Part shown: piece after piece, positions 35,267 through 43,618 of the stretch
Numbering within the stretch: position 1 is the first letter of the stretch
Layout: each line of letters starts with the position of its first letter
NCBI RefSeq assembly: GCF_024227435.1
Contig: NZ_CP100445.1
Location: 3,593,369 to 3,657,368 of the forward strand
Source: Natrinema caseinilyticum
GTDB lineage: Archaea; Halobacteriota; Halobacteria; Halobacteriales; Natrialbaceae
Direction of reading: 5' to 3'
DNA length: 64,000 bases
The notes under the pieces: generated by a model
What the model saw: the letters and a program-made list of their open reading frames with translations, nothing else
Told to the model about the DNA's origin: nothing
The model's database searches: none
Made by a program: the position numbers and the translations under genes

Positions 35267-35875
35267 ATGGAATCGGAACTGTCCGTCGGAGATGTCTTGA
35301 CGACCGATTACATCGGCGTCAGCGAGTCGGACACCGTTCTCGGCGTCGTTCGACTCATGCGCGCGGAGCGAGCGAGTTGCACACTGGTCGTCCGCGGCAC
35401 GGAACCGGTCGGCATCGTGACCGAGTGGGACGTCCTCGGCCTCGTCGCGGACGAGTCCGATCCCGCCGAAACGACCGTCGGGGCGGTGATGACGACACCG
35501 GTGATTACGGTCAATCCCGACCGATCGCTCACCGACGTCGCCACGACGATGGCCCGCGAGAACATTCGCAACGTCGTCGTCGAAACCGAAGACGGGATCG
35601 CGGGTGTCGTCACTCAGCGGGACGTCATCGCCGCCGCGGGCTCGTTCCAGTCGACGGTGGCCGCCGCTCGCTCGAGCGAGCCGCCGATCGACAGGGAACG
35701 CGAACTCGCCGAACCCGCGTCCGCCCGCGTGACTCCGGAGGCCGAAGGCCGGCTCGTGCCGAACGGCGGCGACGAGTACACGACACAGGGCGTCTGTGAA
35801 GCGTGCGGCTCGCTCGCGGATTCGCTGTGGGACGCCAACGGCCAACTGGTCTGTGCGGACTGCCGTGCGGTGTGA
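35267..35875 (+). CDS. CBS-pair protein with C-terminal zinc ribbon
   Basis: 202 aa. Two CBS motifs (VGDVLTTDYIGVSESDTVLGVV … GIVTEWDVLGLV; VGAVMTTPVITVNPDRSLTDVA … GVVTQRDVIAAA) fill residues 6-125. A linker leads to a rubredoxin-like knuckle, CEACGSLADSLWDANGQLVCADC, at 176-199. CBS pairs sense adenosine nucleotides, and the zinc ribbon may contact a partner or nucleic acid. Single gene. Confidence 0.85.
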   Translation: MESELSVGDVLTTDYIGVSESDTVLGVVRLMRAERASCTLVVRGTEPVGIVTEWDVLGLVADESDPAETTVGAVMTTPVITVNPDRSLTDVATTMARENIRNVVVETEDGIAGVVTQRDVIAAAGSFQSTVAAARSSEPPIDRERELAEPASARVTPEAEGRLVPNGGDEYTTQGVCEACGSLADSLWDANGQLVCADCRAV

Positions 35876-35977
35876 TCGGTCGCTCGCCCCGCCGACGGCG
35901 TGCGTTGTGCCACCAGCCACCGTGGCCTATTTCTCCGATAGAAAGACCTTTCGGGTGTCGCGGTGGAGAAATCGACA

Positions 35978-37201
35978 ATGATCGAGACCCTCGACGACCT
36001 GGACGTCGAAGGGACTACCGTCGGTGTACGCGTCGACGTCAATAGTCCGATCGACGACGATGGCAGGCTCGCAGACGACGCCCGACTGCGCGCCCACGTC
36101 GATACACTCTCGGAACTGCTCGACCGCAACGGCCGAGTCGCCGTTCTCGCCCATCAGGGTCGCCCCGGCGGCGACGACTTCGTCTCCCTCGAATCCCACG
36201 CCGACCGACTCTCGGACCTGCTCGGACAGCCCGTCGAATACGTCGATTCGACGTTCAGCACCGCCGCCCGCGAGGCAGTCAGGGACCTCTCGAACGGCGA
36301 TTGCGTCGTCCTCGAGAATACGCGCTTCTACAGCGAGGAGTACATGGAATTCGACCCCGAGCGGGCCGCTCAGACCCACCTCGTCGCCGGACTCGAGTCC
36401 GTTCTCGACGCCTACGTCAACGATGCATTCGCCGCGTCCCACCGCTCGCAACCGTCGCTCGTCGGTCTCCCCACGGTCCTTCCCGGCTACGCCGGTCGGG
36501 TTATGGAAGCAGAACTGGACGTCCTGGGATCGATCGAAGAGACTCCCGAACCGCGCGTCTACGTCATCGGCGGCGCGAAAGTGTCCGACTCGATCGACGT
36601 CGCCTGGAGCGTCCTCGAGAAGGGGCTGGCGGACCACGTCCTCACCGCGGGCGTCGTCGGTAACGTCTTTCTCATCGCCGACGGCGTGGACCTGGGCGAC
36701 GCCAGTTCCGATTTCATTTACGATCAAGGATACTGGGACGAAATCGATCGCGCTGCCGACCTGCTCGACGCCTACGGCGACCGGATCGCGCTCCCGCGAG
36801 ACGTCGCCGTCGGTCGCAACGGCGAGCGCTACGAACTCGGCATCAACGCACTCCCACCCGGTGACGGCGAGTCCGCGATGGATATCGGCGGATCGACGCT
36901 GGAGTACTACCGGCGCATCCTCGACGACGCGGAGACGGTCATCCTCAACGGCCCCGCCGGCGTCTTCGAAGACGATCGCTTCCAGACGGGCACCCGACAG
37001 CTCTACGACGCCGCGACGGATATCTCCACGAGCATCGTTGGCGGCGGCGATACCGCCTCCGCGCTGCGCAAACTCGGCGTCGAGGGCTTCTCGCACGTCA
37101 GTACCGGTGGCGGAGCCGCGCTGCGAATGCTCACCGCCGAACCGTTGCCCGCCGTAACGGCGCTCCAGAATGCCCCGGAACAACCCGCAGCCGACGATTG
37201 A
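35978..37201 (+). CDS. pgk: Phosphoglycerate kinase
   Basis: 407 aa. N-domain substrate motifs VRVDVNSPIDD and VLAHQGRPGGDDFVSL, the arginine-bearing VVLENTRFYSEEY, and AYVNDAFAASHRSQPS are seen. The C-domain has RVYVIGGAKVSDSIDV, VILNGPAGVFED and the nucleotide loop SIVGGGDTASALRKLG with STGGGAALRML. It makes ATP from 1,3-bisphosphoglycerate, or the reverse in gluconeogenesis. ATG at 35978 is taken over the in-frame GTG at 35963. The next gene overlaps its end by 32 bases. Confidence 0.94.
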   Translation: MIETLDDLDVEGTTVGVRVDVNSPIDDDGRLADDARLRAHVDTLSELLDRNGRVAVLAHQGRPGGDDFVSLESHADRLSDLLGQPVEYVDSTFSTAAREAVRDLSNGDCVVLENTRFYSEEYMEFDPERAAQTHLVAGLESVLDAYVNDAFAASHRSQPSLVGLPTVLPGYAGRVMEAELDVLGSIEETPEPRVYVIGGAKVSDSIDVAWSVLEKGLADHVLTAGVVGNVFLIADGVDLGDASSDFIYDQGYWDEIDRAADLLDAYGDRIALPRDVAVGRNGERYELGINALPPGDGESAMDIGGSTLEYYRRILDDAETVILNGPAGVFEDDRFQTGTRQLYDAATDISTSIVGGGDTASALRKLGVEGFSHVSTGGGAALRMLTAEPLPAVTALQNAPEQPAADD

Positions 37202-37685
37202 ACCCGCCTCGCAGGACGACCTCGAGACTATCGCGGAGCTGTGGGTCCGGTTGGCTCGTGACCAGCGCGCGTACGATTCAGCCGTTCTCCCCGACGCGAA
37301 CCGGGACACGATGCGCGACACGCTCGCAGCCTACCGGGTAACCGGCGAATTGCTCGTCGCACGGCTGCGCCGCGAGATCGTCGGCTTCGTCTCCGTGTCC
37401 GTCGAACGCGGCTCCCTCGAACTCGACGCCACCCGCGGGTTGCTCACGAACATCTACGTCGAGCCGGCCGTCCGGGACCAGGGGATCGGAACCGCGCTGC
37501 TCGAGGCCGCCGAGGACACGCTCGCCGAACAGGGCGCCGACGTCGTGCTACTCGAGGTGATGGCCGGCAACGTCGACGCCCACCGGTTCTATCGTCGGCG
37601 CGGGTACGACGAGTTCCGCGTGACGATGCGCCGGTCGCTCGAGGATCGGGACGAAAACGATACACACTCAAAGGAGGACGGCTAA
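37170..37685 (+). CDS. GNAT-family N-acetyltransferase
   Basis: 171 aa. The acetyl-CoA loop is VRDQGIGTALLEAAEDTL (the R/Q-x-x-G-x-G/A motif), preceded by the strand TNIYVEPAV and followed by VVLLEVMAGNVDAHRFYRRRGYDEFRVTMRRSL. It overlaps pgk by 32 bases in another frame and is likely co-transcribed. The acceptor is unknown. Confidence 0.85.
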   Translation: MPRNNPQPTIEPASQDDLETIAELWVRLARDQRAYDSAVLPDANRDTMRDTLAAYRVTGELLVARLRREIVGFVSVSVERGSLELDATRGLLTNIYVEPAVRDQGIGTALLEAAEDTLAEQGADVVLLEVMAGNVDAHRFYRRRGYDEFRVTMRRSLEDRDENDTHSKEDG

Positions 37686-37696
37686 TCTCGGCCTGC

Positions 37697-37770
37697 GCCA
37701 GGGGAGCATGGGCGGTTCATGCACTCGACTTGTAATCGAGACTTCGTGGGTTCGAATCCCACCCCTGGCT
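37697..37770 (+). tRNA. tRNA-Thr (anticodon UGU)
   Basis: 74 nt. Acceptor GCCAGGG/CCCTGGC with discriminator T; anticodon stem CTCGA/TCGAG around CT-TGT-AA (anticodon 37731-37733); T arm GTGGGTTCGAATCCCAC. No intron and no encoded CCA. It marks the left edge of an accessory region and is a plausible integration target. Confidence 0.96.
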
Positions 37771-38245
37771 TGGTGGCGCGAACAAATCGTAAACGCCACT
37801 CCTGTCTCTATCGGAGTTTTGAACAGTCGTCTCAAAAAGGCCAGCAGGCGCGGCCACGGTTGGGTTTTCCGACAGCACTCGTAGTGACACCCATCAGCCA
37901 GCTGTCGGAATCGCGTCACCCACAGGAGGTGTCGCGACACGATCGGTCGTTGGCGCGTGCGTTCCTCGAGGCTGCCGATGGGTGTTCGGTGACGGTTCGC
38001 GATAGCTACATCGAATCCGGGTGTGACTCGGTGGGTCTGCTCCAGGAGAGTCCGGATCGGATTGTACTCGATCACTGCGAGATCAACGGCGGTATCGATC
38101 TTGGAGAGGGCGAGTCGGTGGAGGGTACTTCAGTTAGCTCACTGCGATGCCCGTCAGGTAGGGGGGCGTGGACTGGTGATCGTGGGGAGGATAATGTGGC
38201 GTATTTGGCGGTGGACTCGAGTCCGGGTCTCGAGGAGCACCGACG
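37771..38245. other. Gene-poor border after tRNA-Thr
   Basis: No gene can be supported. A plus-strand open frame (about 37960-38130) reads ADGCSVTVRDSYIESGCDSV and LDHCEINGGIDLGEGE, reminiscent of a parallel beta-helix protein, but it has no start or promoter and is probably a relic. A 22-base motif at 37928 recurs at 48261. Confidence 0.4.
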
Positions 38246-38626
38246 TTAGTAAGAAATTGTCTCGAGTTCGTCGACGACCTCGAAATCGCTGTCGCGAGTG
38301 ACCAGAGATGCGCCGTGATGCCGACAGACGCCAGCGATCATCACGTCCGCCACATTAATCGGATTTCCGTCCGTCAATAGTTCAGCGTGAATCTCCGCTG
38401 CTTCTCGAGTTGCACCAGCATCGAACGGCAATGGCTCGGTCCAACCGAGACCGTCTACAACAGCCCCAACTGAACCAGTGTCGGACCACGCGGCGTCCCG
38501 ATATAGCTCGAAAAGAACGATGGTCGGTGTGTAGTATACCGGTTCCGTTTCTCTCTCCAAGAACGACCGGGTGTCGTCGTCTCCGCGAAGATAGTCGATA
38601 AGAAACGACGAATCCAGTGCGATCAT
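38246..38626 (-). CDS. vapC: PIN-domain toxin VapC
   Basis: 126 aa. Acidic residues of the PIN ribonuclease site are present: Asp5 in MIALDSSFLIDYL, Glu in TIVLFELYRDA, Asp in NPINVADVMIAGVC, and Asp in ASLVTRDSDFEVVDEL. VapC toxins cleave tRNA or rRNA. It overlaps vapB by four bases (ATGA), so the antitoxin is made first. Confidence 0.9.
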   Translation of the reverse strand: MIALDSSFLIDYLRGDDDTRSFLERETEPVYYTPTIVLFELYRDAAWSDTGSVGAVVDGLGWTEPLPFDAGATREAAEIHAELLTDGNPINVADVMIAGVCRHHGASLVTRDSDFEVVDELETISY

Positions 38627-38865
38627 GACTGGGTCTGCTCACGCCGCTTACGCCGCTCGTCGAACGCGTCCTCGAGTTCGTCTCGTGTACGGCCTGCGGC
38701 CTCGGCGAAGCCCTCGTCGTCGGCTACCATCCCGAATCCCCGCATGACGTCCTGGTTGCCCTCCGTTAGTCGGAGCACGGTATCTGTGAAACTCTCGCCC
38801 TTTCGTTTATGTGATTTCAGTCGCTCGTACGCTTCTTCCGTAATGGTCAGGGTCTTGGTAGCCAT
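38623..38865 (-). CDS. vapB: Antitoxin VapB
   Basis: 80 aa. The DNA-binding head MATKTLTITEEAYERLKSHKRKGESFTDTVLRL is the archaeal VapB (DUF217-type) form. The acidic-basic tail TRDELEDAFDERRKRREQ would wrap the toxin. An AT-rich promoter (GTTTTAATAAACG) lies about 30 bases upstream. The pair probably represses itself. Confidence 0.88.
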   Translation of the reverse strand: MATKTLTITEEAYERLKSHKRKGESFTDTVLRLTEGNQDVMRGFGMVADDEGFAEAAGRTRDELEDAFDERRKRREQTQS

Positions 38866-38971
38866 ACGTGCACACGTAAACGTACGTCTAGCGTTTTAAT
38901 AAACGTGTCGTCTGCTGGCAGCGCTCCGTGAATGCTAGACGTTTGGTTCGCCTCGAGCGACCGGGAACGGC

Positions 38972-39535
38972 GTGGTGGATCACACGCATGGCCATGCACA
39001 GACCGCGCCGCTTGCAGACGTTGCACCGAGTCGGCGCGTTCTGAAGAAGATCCAGATCGCTCGTGCATTCACCGCGTACCAGCACTACACGTTGTGCTCG
39101 AGGCTTCTGAAAGATCCCGACTACGGTGCTCTTGCGAGCGTCGATCAGGACGACGTCGGCCTGATCGTGGCACCGGCGGTGGATGTCCTCTATCGCGACG
39201 ACGATCTCGACGAGAGTGAGTCACAGAGGATGGTCGTGTCGGCGCTGGCTCGATTGGCAGTTGCGACTCGACGATACGAGTGTCCGGTGCTGATCTCGAA
39301 GGCTCGAGACGACGAGTTCGCGGCGCCGATCGACACCCCCGTCGACGAGCGGATCCAGTGTCTCGAGACCGACGAGGGGGCTCGATTCATTGGTGGGAAG
39401 TTCGAATCGCTGATCTACCCAGTCGGCAACGGAATGGTGCAGATGACGCTCGCGTTCTGGAAGCAGATACTCGAGACCCGTGAGCCGGCGTATCCGACGC
39501 CGATCACAGCGGAATCGATCCAGGAGGTGGCATAG
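38972..39535 (+). CDS. RecA/RadA-like element protein lacking its Walker A end
   Basis: 187 aa with a GTG start. HAQTAPLADVAPSRRVLKKIQIARAFTAYQHYTL, then VGLIVAPAVDVLYRDDDL (Walker B-like) and ALARLAVATRRYECPVLISKARDDEFAAPI and FESLIYPVGNGMVQMTLAFWKQIL match a P-loop protein common in haloarchaeal proviruses and plasmids, as I recall it. The N-terminal third, with the P-loop, is missing: the frame is stopped at 38936-38938. A 5' truncation is likely, so activity is doubtful. It leads a run of closely packed tiny genes. Confidence 0.6.
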   Translation: MVDHTHGHAQTAPLADVAPSRRVLKKIQIARAFTAYQHYTLCSRLLKDPDYGALASVDQDDVGLIVAPAVDVLYRDDDLDESESQRMVVSALARLAVATRRYECPVLISKARDDEFAAPIDTPVDERIQCLETDEGARFIGGKFESLIYPVGNGMVQMTLAFWKQILETREPAYPTPITAESIQEVA

Positions 39536-39694
39536 ATGGGGAAGACGAACCCCACCTATCGCGACCAGTTGCGTCGACTCGAGGAGGACTGGCAGCCATT
39601 CCGGCGGGCACTTCGTGTGCAGTACCAGGAGGAATTCGACCAGTTATTTGACGAGGCGCGACAGTTCGCGGATGCAGCGGGGGATTCAAAATGA
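39536..39694 (+). CDS. Tiny element protein
   Basis: 52 aa: MGKTNPTYRDQLRRLEEDWQ, then PFRRALRVQYQEEFDQLFDE and a short tail. Its ATG begins the base after the preceding stop, so it is co-transcribed. Helical and charged. Such peptides follow the RecA-like gene in haloarchaeal elements; function unknown. Confidence 0.65.
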   Translation: MGKTNPTYRDQLRRLEEDWQPFRRALRVQYQEEFDQLFDEARQFADAAGDSK

Positions 39695-39695
39695 G

Positions 39696-39794
39696 ATGGC
39701 GGTGATGGAGCCGTTCTTACTGAGCGTGTGTCTCGCTCAAGAGCGTCGGATTAGGGAACTTGAAACGCGCCTCGAGGATGGCCAAAGTGGGTGA
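39696..39794 (+). CDS. Tiny element protein
   Basis: 32 aa, MAVMEPFLLSVCLAQERRIR then ELETRLEDGQSG. It starts one base after the preceding stop. Short hydrophobic head and a charged helix. Given with modest confidence because of its size; the tight packing supports it. Confidence 0.5.
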   Translation: MAVMEPFLLSVCLAQERRIRELETRLEDGQSG

Positions 39795-40615
39795 AATTGG
39801 GTACATTAGGTGGCGCGGCAAATCAGTGTTCGTTCAACCTAGTGTTGATCACCGCTACGGTGTCGCCAAGGCGACAACGCTAAAAAATTACAGCACCTAC
39901 CCCCTATCGCTGCACACAGATCTCCAGTTGATGCACATGAAACAAGAGTTATGCGAACTTTTTCTCGAGAGGAGTTGCAAACTCTGAACGCAATTTTCCA
40001 TCATATCGATGCTCCACGGCGGGGCTTTCGTGGTTTCACAACGAGTGAATATACAACGTCACCCATAACAATCGAGGATATGGCAGATATACCGGATAAG
40101 TTATCAACTCCTATCAACGAACTTTGGCGTGAAGCAGGTAGGAGTGAAGGCACCCCTCAATTTGAAAAGGGTAAATGGATCGGGCCGGACGTGTAGCGTC
40201 GTAGAGTAGAAGTCCTTCTTCACCCCCTGGGCTTGGATGGCGATAGAAACCCCTTCCTCGAATGCACACAAGCCGTGGCTCGTCGTGTGCATTTCTTGAT
40301 CCGATTTACCACTTGAACCTTTTTTACATATTCGATTGACCACGCTCTCCGTCCCTTCTGGACAGAAATGACCTGTTTTGTAAGTCGAAAAACGAAGATT
40401 TCGAGTGTCGTATGTGCGAGTATGTAGATCAGGGTCGACAGCAACGATGCCGATTGGACGCAATCAATCGAGTAGTCGACTTCTGCAACTGTAACAACAC
40501 GAAAGCAATCATGAGTACTTTCGACAGAGTTCCACGTTCGCTCAGGTTGCTCGCCGCGTTCTTTAGCGCAAAAACTTAACGCTCGAGGCGGAGGTTGATG
40601 CCGACAGACAGCTGG
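39795..40615. other. Low-GC stretch without a convincing gene
   Basis: Base composition drops and codon patterns typical of this genome vanish. Open frames exist (for instance 39951-40196 plus and 40104-40463 minus), but they have poor third-position bias and no recognisable product. It probably holds decayed element or insertion-sequence DNA. Confidence 0.5.
40261..40293. repeat. Perfect inverted repeat, 9-base arms
   Basis: AATGCACAC (40261-40269) and GTGTGCATT (40285-40293) enclose a 15-base loop. It is inside the low-GC stretch and could be a terminator, an IS end or a protein site. Confidence 0.55.
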
Positions 40616-40891
40616 CTACTTATCATCTATTCCCTCGCGTGGATCCTCAACGAACCTGAACTCTCGAGTTGGTTCGTGGATGAGTTCAACGAAGCCTGCA
40701 GCTTCGAGTACCTCGAGACGGTTGTAAACGCTGTTTCTCGAGAAATCAGTCTCGTCGACGAGACGGCCCTTCGTAGCGATTCCCCACGGTTCATCGCCTC
40801 CGTGCCCCTCCTTAAGTACATCAAGGATGGCACGATCCGTCCGTGTCAGGTCATCCGCATCCATTTCTTCGGGTGACAGTGCAGTCGCCAT
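40616..40891 (-). CDS. Winged-helix regulator of the element
   Basis: 91 aa: MATALSPEEMDADDLTRTDRAILDVLKEGHGGDEPWGIATKGRLVDETDFSRNSVYNRLEVLEAAGFVELIHEPTREF is a clear winged helix with recognition helix SRNSVYNRLEVLEAAG. In haloarchaeal plasmids and proviruses such a gene faces away from the early operon and represses it, and that is its arrangement here. In-frame ATGs at 40897 and 40906 are alternatives. Confidence 0.78.
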   Translation of the reverse strand: MATALSPEEMDADDLTRTDRAILDVLKEGHGGDEPWGIATKGRLVDETDFSRNSVYNRLEVLEAAGFVELIHEPTREFRFVEDPREGIDDK

Positions 40892-41073
40892 AGGCATAAG
40901 TCCCATTTGTGCGCACTAAACCGTTTTGGAATAGATTGGTTGTATAGGTGGGCATAATGCACAAATATTATGTTACTGGCGAATAGACTATGAAGTAGAG
41001 ACACAGGGTGGCCGGGAAAACCGATTCTCGGCCGGGTGCTGGTACACCCGACCTGTGTCCTCAGAGAAGGACA

Positions 41074-41454
41074 ATGTCGACTACAACCCCATCAACGGAA
41101 GAAGTTTCGGATAGAGACGCACAGACCGACAACCCACCCCTCGAGCGGCGTTCGTGGAACTACGGCTACGTCAGCGAAGACACCGAAGGCCGACACCACC
41201 ACGTCGACCGAAAGCTCGACCGCATCGTCGTCACGGAATCCCGAGCCAACCGCGACGACTCCGGCGCCGTTCCGGTATTCTCACTCGAGGACCCGATCAT
41301 GCACACAGAAGCCATCGAACTCGGACCGATGGGCGAAGGTTGTGAGGACCTTCAGCGCTGGATCCAGTTCATCAACCAGGAGTGTGGCGGCTGGGCCGAC
41401 CGACCCGTCTCGGCAGCCGACCAGGCACAGGACATCCTCGAGGAGGCCCTCTAA
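41074..41454 (+). CDS. Element protein of unknown function
   Basis: 126 aa; hydrophilic MSTTTPSTEEVSDRDAQTDNPP followed by a compact part (WNYGYVSEDTEGRHHHVDRKLDRIVVTESRANRD … MHTEAIELGPMGEGCEDLQRWIQFINQECGGWADRPV). First of four tightly packed small genes facing the repressor. ATG at 41074 is preferred to the GTG at 41008. No family recognised. Confidence 0.7.
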   Translation: MSTTTPSTEEVSDRDAQTDNPPLERRSWNYGYVSEDTEGRHHHVDRKLDRIVVTESRANRDDSGAVPVFSLEDPIMHTEAIELGPMGEGCEDLQRWIQFINQECGGWADRPVSAADQAQDILEEAL

Positions 41455-41456
41455 CG

Positions 41457-41633
41457 ATGGCCGCCAGAGACCGACACCAGAGCCTCCGCAGTGAGCAACT
41501 CGAGCGCGAAGCCACACGCCAAATCCGACTCCTCGCAGAAGCGAAGGCGGTCGCCGGCCCAGAGCCCGACGGCTCCACCCCCACGACGACCGACAACCCA
41601 ACGATTAACGAGAGCCCGGAGGTCGAAGCATGA
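41457..41633 (+). CDS. Small element protein
   Basis: 58 aa: MAARDRHQSLRSEQLEREAT, then RQIRLLAEAKAVAGP and a polar, threonine-rich tail. It starts two bases after the previous stop, and its TGA overlaps the next ATG. A charged helix and nothing more. Confidence 0.65.
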   Translation: MAARDRHQSLRSEQLEREATRQIRLLAEAKAVAGPEPDGSTPTTTDNPTINESPEVEA

Positions 41634-41818
41634 CCTCCGGACCCGACCATCCGATTCGCGTCCGTCTCGAGGAGGTCCTCGCAGACGTGTGGGTTCTCGA
41701 CGGTGAGATAATCGAGCCGCTGTCGCTCGAGCCTGCAATCCGAAATATCGAGGAGACCATCGAGGTGTACAAGCGCATCGAGGCAGACGACTCTTACTCC
41801 ACGGAGGACGACCAATGA
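41630..41818 (+). CDS. Small acidic element protein
   Basis: 62 aa: MTSGPDHPIRVRLEEVLADV, then WVLDGEIIEPLSLEPAIRNI and an acidic tail. ATGA overlaps at both ends tie it to its neighbours. No family recognised. Confidence 0.68.
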   Translation: MTSGPDHPIRVRLEEVLADVWVLDGEIIEPLSLEPAIRNIEETIEVYKRIEADDSYSTEDDQ

Positions 41819-42213
41819 CGGACTCCTCCCTTTGGCTGGCGTCAGTCTGTGACGACGCTCTCGAGTCACTCGACGACCAGCCACAACCGAAGCCTACCGA
41901 GACCCTCCATCAGTATTTCCTCAAGCAGCAGTTCGAGGGCGCACGCATTGCGGGAGGAGAGACCGTCCCCTGCTACGACTGCGGGGACCACCTCTACGAA
42001 GGACGTCCAGTAAGCGTTCGAGCCTGCCGGCACTCCGACGAGCCAGCCTACACGATCGCGGCTGTCTACTGTGCCGGCTGCGCTCCGACGGAGCTGACGG
42101 AGACCGCGCACGGACGGGAGGACGTCCTCCTCGAGGCCGATCTCGGGCTTGCGATGGCGGGTCAGACGCACTGGACGATCCTCGTCGATCCGACAGTCGT
42201 GGCCACTGCCTGA
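41815..42213 (+). CDS. Element protein with cysteine knuckles
   Basis: 132 aa. Two pairs of cysteines (VPCYDCGDHL and VYCAGCAPTEL), plus RACRHSDEP, could bind zinc. N-terminal helix SLWLASVCDDALESLDD. Last of the overlapping set; 195 bases without a gene follow. Probably a DNA- or protein-binding accessory factor. Confidence 0.7.
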   Translation: MTDSSLWLASVCDDALESLDDQPQPKPTETLHQYFLKQQFEGARIAGGETVPCYDCGDHLYEGRPVSVRACRHSDEPAYTIAAVYCAGCAPTELTETAHGREDVLLEADLGLAMAGQTHWTILVDPTVVATA

Positions 42214-42408
42214 GCACCACTCCCTCGCATAGCCTCCCTGAACGGTGCTTCCCTCACGAACGGCCAGTCACCAGTGGCCACGTCGCCAGCAGTCGCCTCG
42301 CCCTCGAGACGGGCACAGTTCCCGTCGCGATAGCGGCCGCTCCGTGACTTCTGGTCGACCTCCGAACTCCGTTCTGGCGCACGATTTTCGACTTCATCCA
42401 CTTTCCCG

Positions 42409-43257
42409 ATGACACCTAACACACCCGACAGCGACGCATCGATTCACGACCGACTCGAGCAGCTCGAGGCACGTATCGACGATCTCGAGAGCGAGAACGA
42501 CGCCCTTCGAGAGACCGTCACCGAGCAGAGCGATCAGATCGAAGCCCAGCAGGAACAGATCGAGACCCTCGAGACGGAGAACACACGCCTCGAAGCAGTC
42601 GCGCAGGCCGCCCTGAAGAAAGGAGGTGCGAACAAAGCGCGTATCGCCGAACTCCAGACCAGAGAACTCGAGAAAGGTGCCCATTTCCTCGCCGATCACG
42701 TCGACCCCGACTCGCTTACAGACGGAGTCGATCGTCTCGAGCGATTCACCAAAGAGGACGACACCTACATGCGGATCCCCGACTCCGATGACCCACTCGA
42801 CCGCAGTGGATCGGTCACGCTATCCTACGGCGATCTCCTGCCGATCCAGCAACTCGCACAGATGGACGACGACATGCTCCGGTCGTCGACGAACTCCTTG
42901 CCGTCACGATTGGCCGCGAAACTCTGGCGTGCGCGGAGTGATCCCAGCGTAGGCGACAACCCGTGGCAGAAGGGGTGCAAGGATGTCCGTGAATACGTCA
43001 AAGCCAGCGAGATGAAACACTGGATTCGCCGCGAGGAGAGCGGCGTCAACGACGCCTACGCGAAGAAGCTCGTCTCGAGGACGATCGATGCCCTGCTCGA
43101 GTTATCGAAGAATCGGCTGGCGATTCGCAAGCGGACCGAACGAAAGAACGGCCTGCCGTACACGGAGCGTCGAGTGCTGCTGAAGGCGGGTGTGTCGATC
43201 CCTGGGGAAACTGCTGAATCGGCTGACTCACCGGAGACGGCTGACGTCCACGGATAG
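42409..43257 (+). CDS. Coiled-coil protein with C-terminal winged-helix-like part
   Basis: 282 aa. Residues 10-75 form a strong coiled coil (DRLEQLEARIDDLESENDALRETVTEQSDQ and on), then SLTDGVDRLERFTKEDDTYM and GDLLPIQQLAQMDDDML. From about 165, AKLWRARSDPSVGDNPWQKGCKDVREYVKASEMKHW and AKKLVSRTIDALLELSKNRLAIRKR look like DNA-binding helices. Proteins of this build occur in haloarchaeal plasmids and proviruses; a replication or partition role is possible but unproven. Confidence 0.72.
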   Translation: MTPNTPDSDASIHDRLEQLEARIDDLESENDALRETVTEQSDQIEAQQEQIETLETENTRLEAVAQAALKKGGANKARIAELQTRELEKGAHFLADHVDPDSLTDGVDRLERFTKEDDTYMRIPDSDDPLDRSGSVTLSYGDLLPIQQLAQMDDDMLRSSTNSLPSRLAAKLWRARSDPSVGDNPWQKGCKDVREYVKASEMKHWIRREESGVNDAYAKKLVSRTIDALLELSKNRLAIRKRTERKNGLPYTERRVLLKAGVSIPGETAESADSPETADVHG

Positions 43258-43618
43258 GACTGACCACAGGGATCGGCCACCACACAACCGGGCTCGTTCA
43301 GGTTTCCGGGACGAGTGATACACTGCGATCGAGGTTGTACGTGTGGTCTCGTTACGTGTTAGTCTCTCGTTCGATCGGTCGACGTCGGCCCGAACTCGAG
43401 ACGGGGTTGGCGTGTTCCCCGAGGACATCAGGTGTCACTGGCTCTCGAGGACGACTGTCGGAACGCAATCGAGGATCGAAGATAGTCACGCCGGTGTAAC
43501 GTCTCGGGAGTGGTGGCCGATCGGAAGACCGATATCGATTTCGTCGGTCGTGTTGGAATCTTCAATCGACGACAATTCTCAGAGGTCGTGTTGAATACAC
43601 AGCGCGTATCGTCACTGG
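43258..43618. other. Spacer without a supported gene
   Basis: Only short frames with poor codon bias. It separates the element cassette from the convergent DUF998 membrane gene. No repeat or tRNA seen. Confidence 0.45.

Noticed and set aside
37668-38075. Minus-strand frame with GGIRTHEVSITSRVHEPPML
   Set aside because: It runs through tRNA-Thr on the opposite strand; this type of peptide is a well-known artefact of tRNA antisense translation.
37771-43257. A tyrosine-recombinase integrase expected beside tRNA-Thr
   Set aside because: I looked for the R..HxxR..Y pattern on both strands and found none.
43343-43594. 83-codon plus-strand frame
   Set aside because: Poor codon bias and no domain; lies in a spacer.
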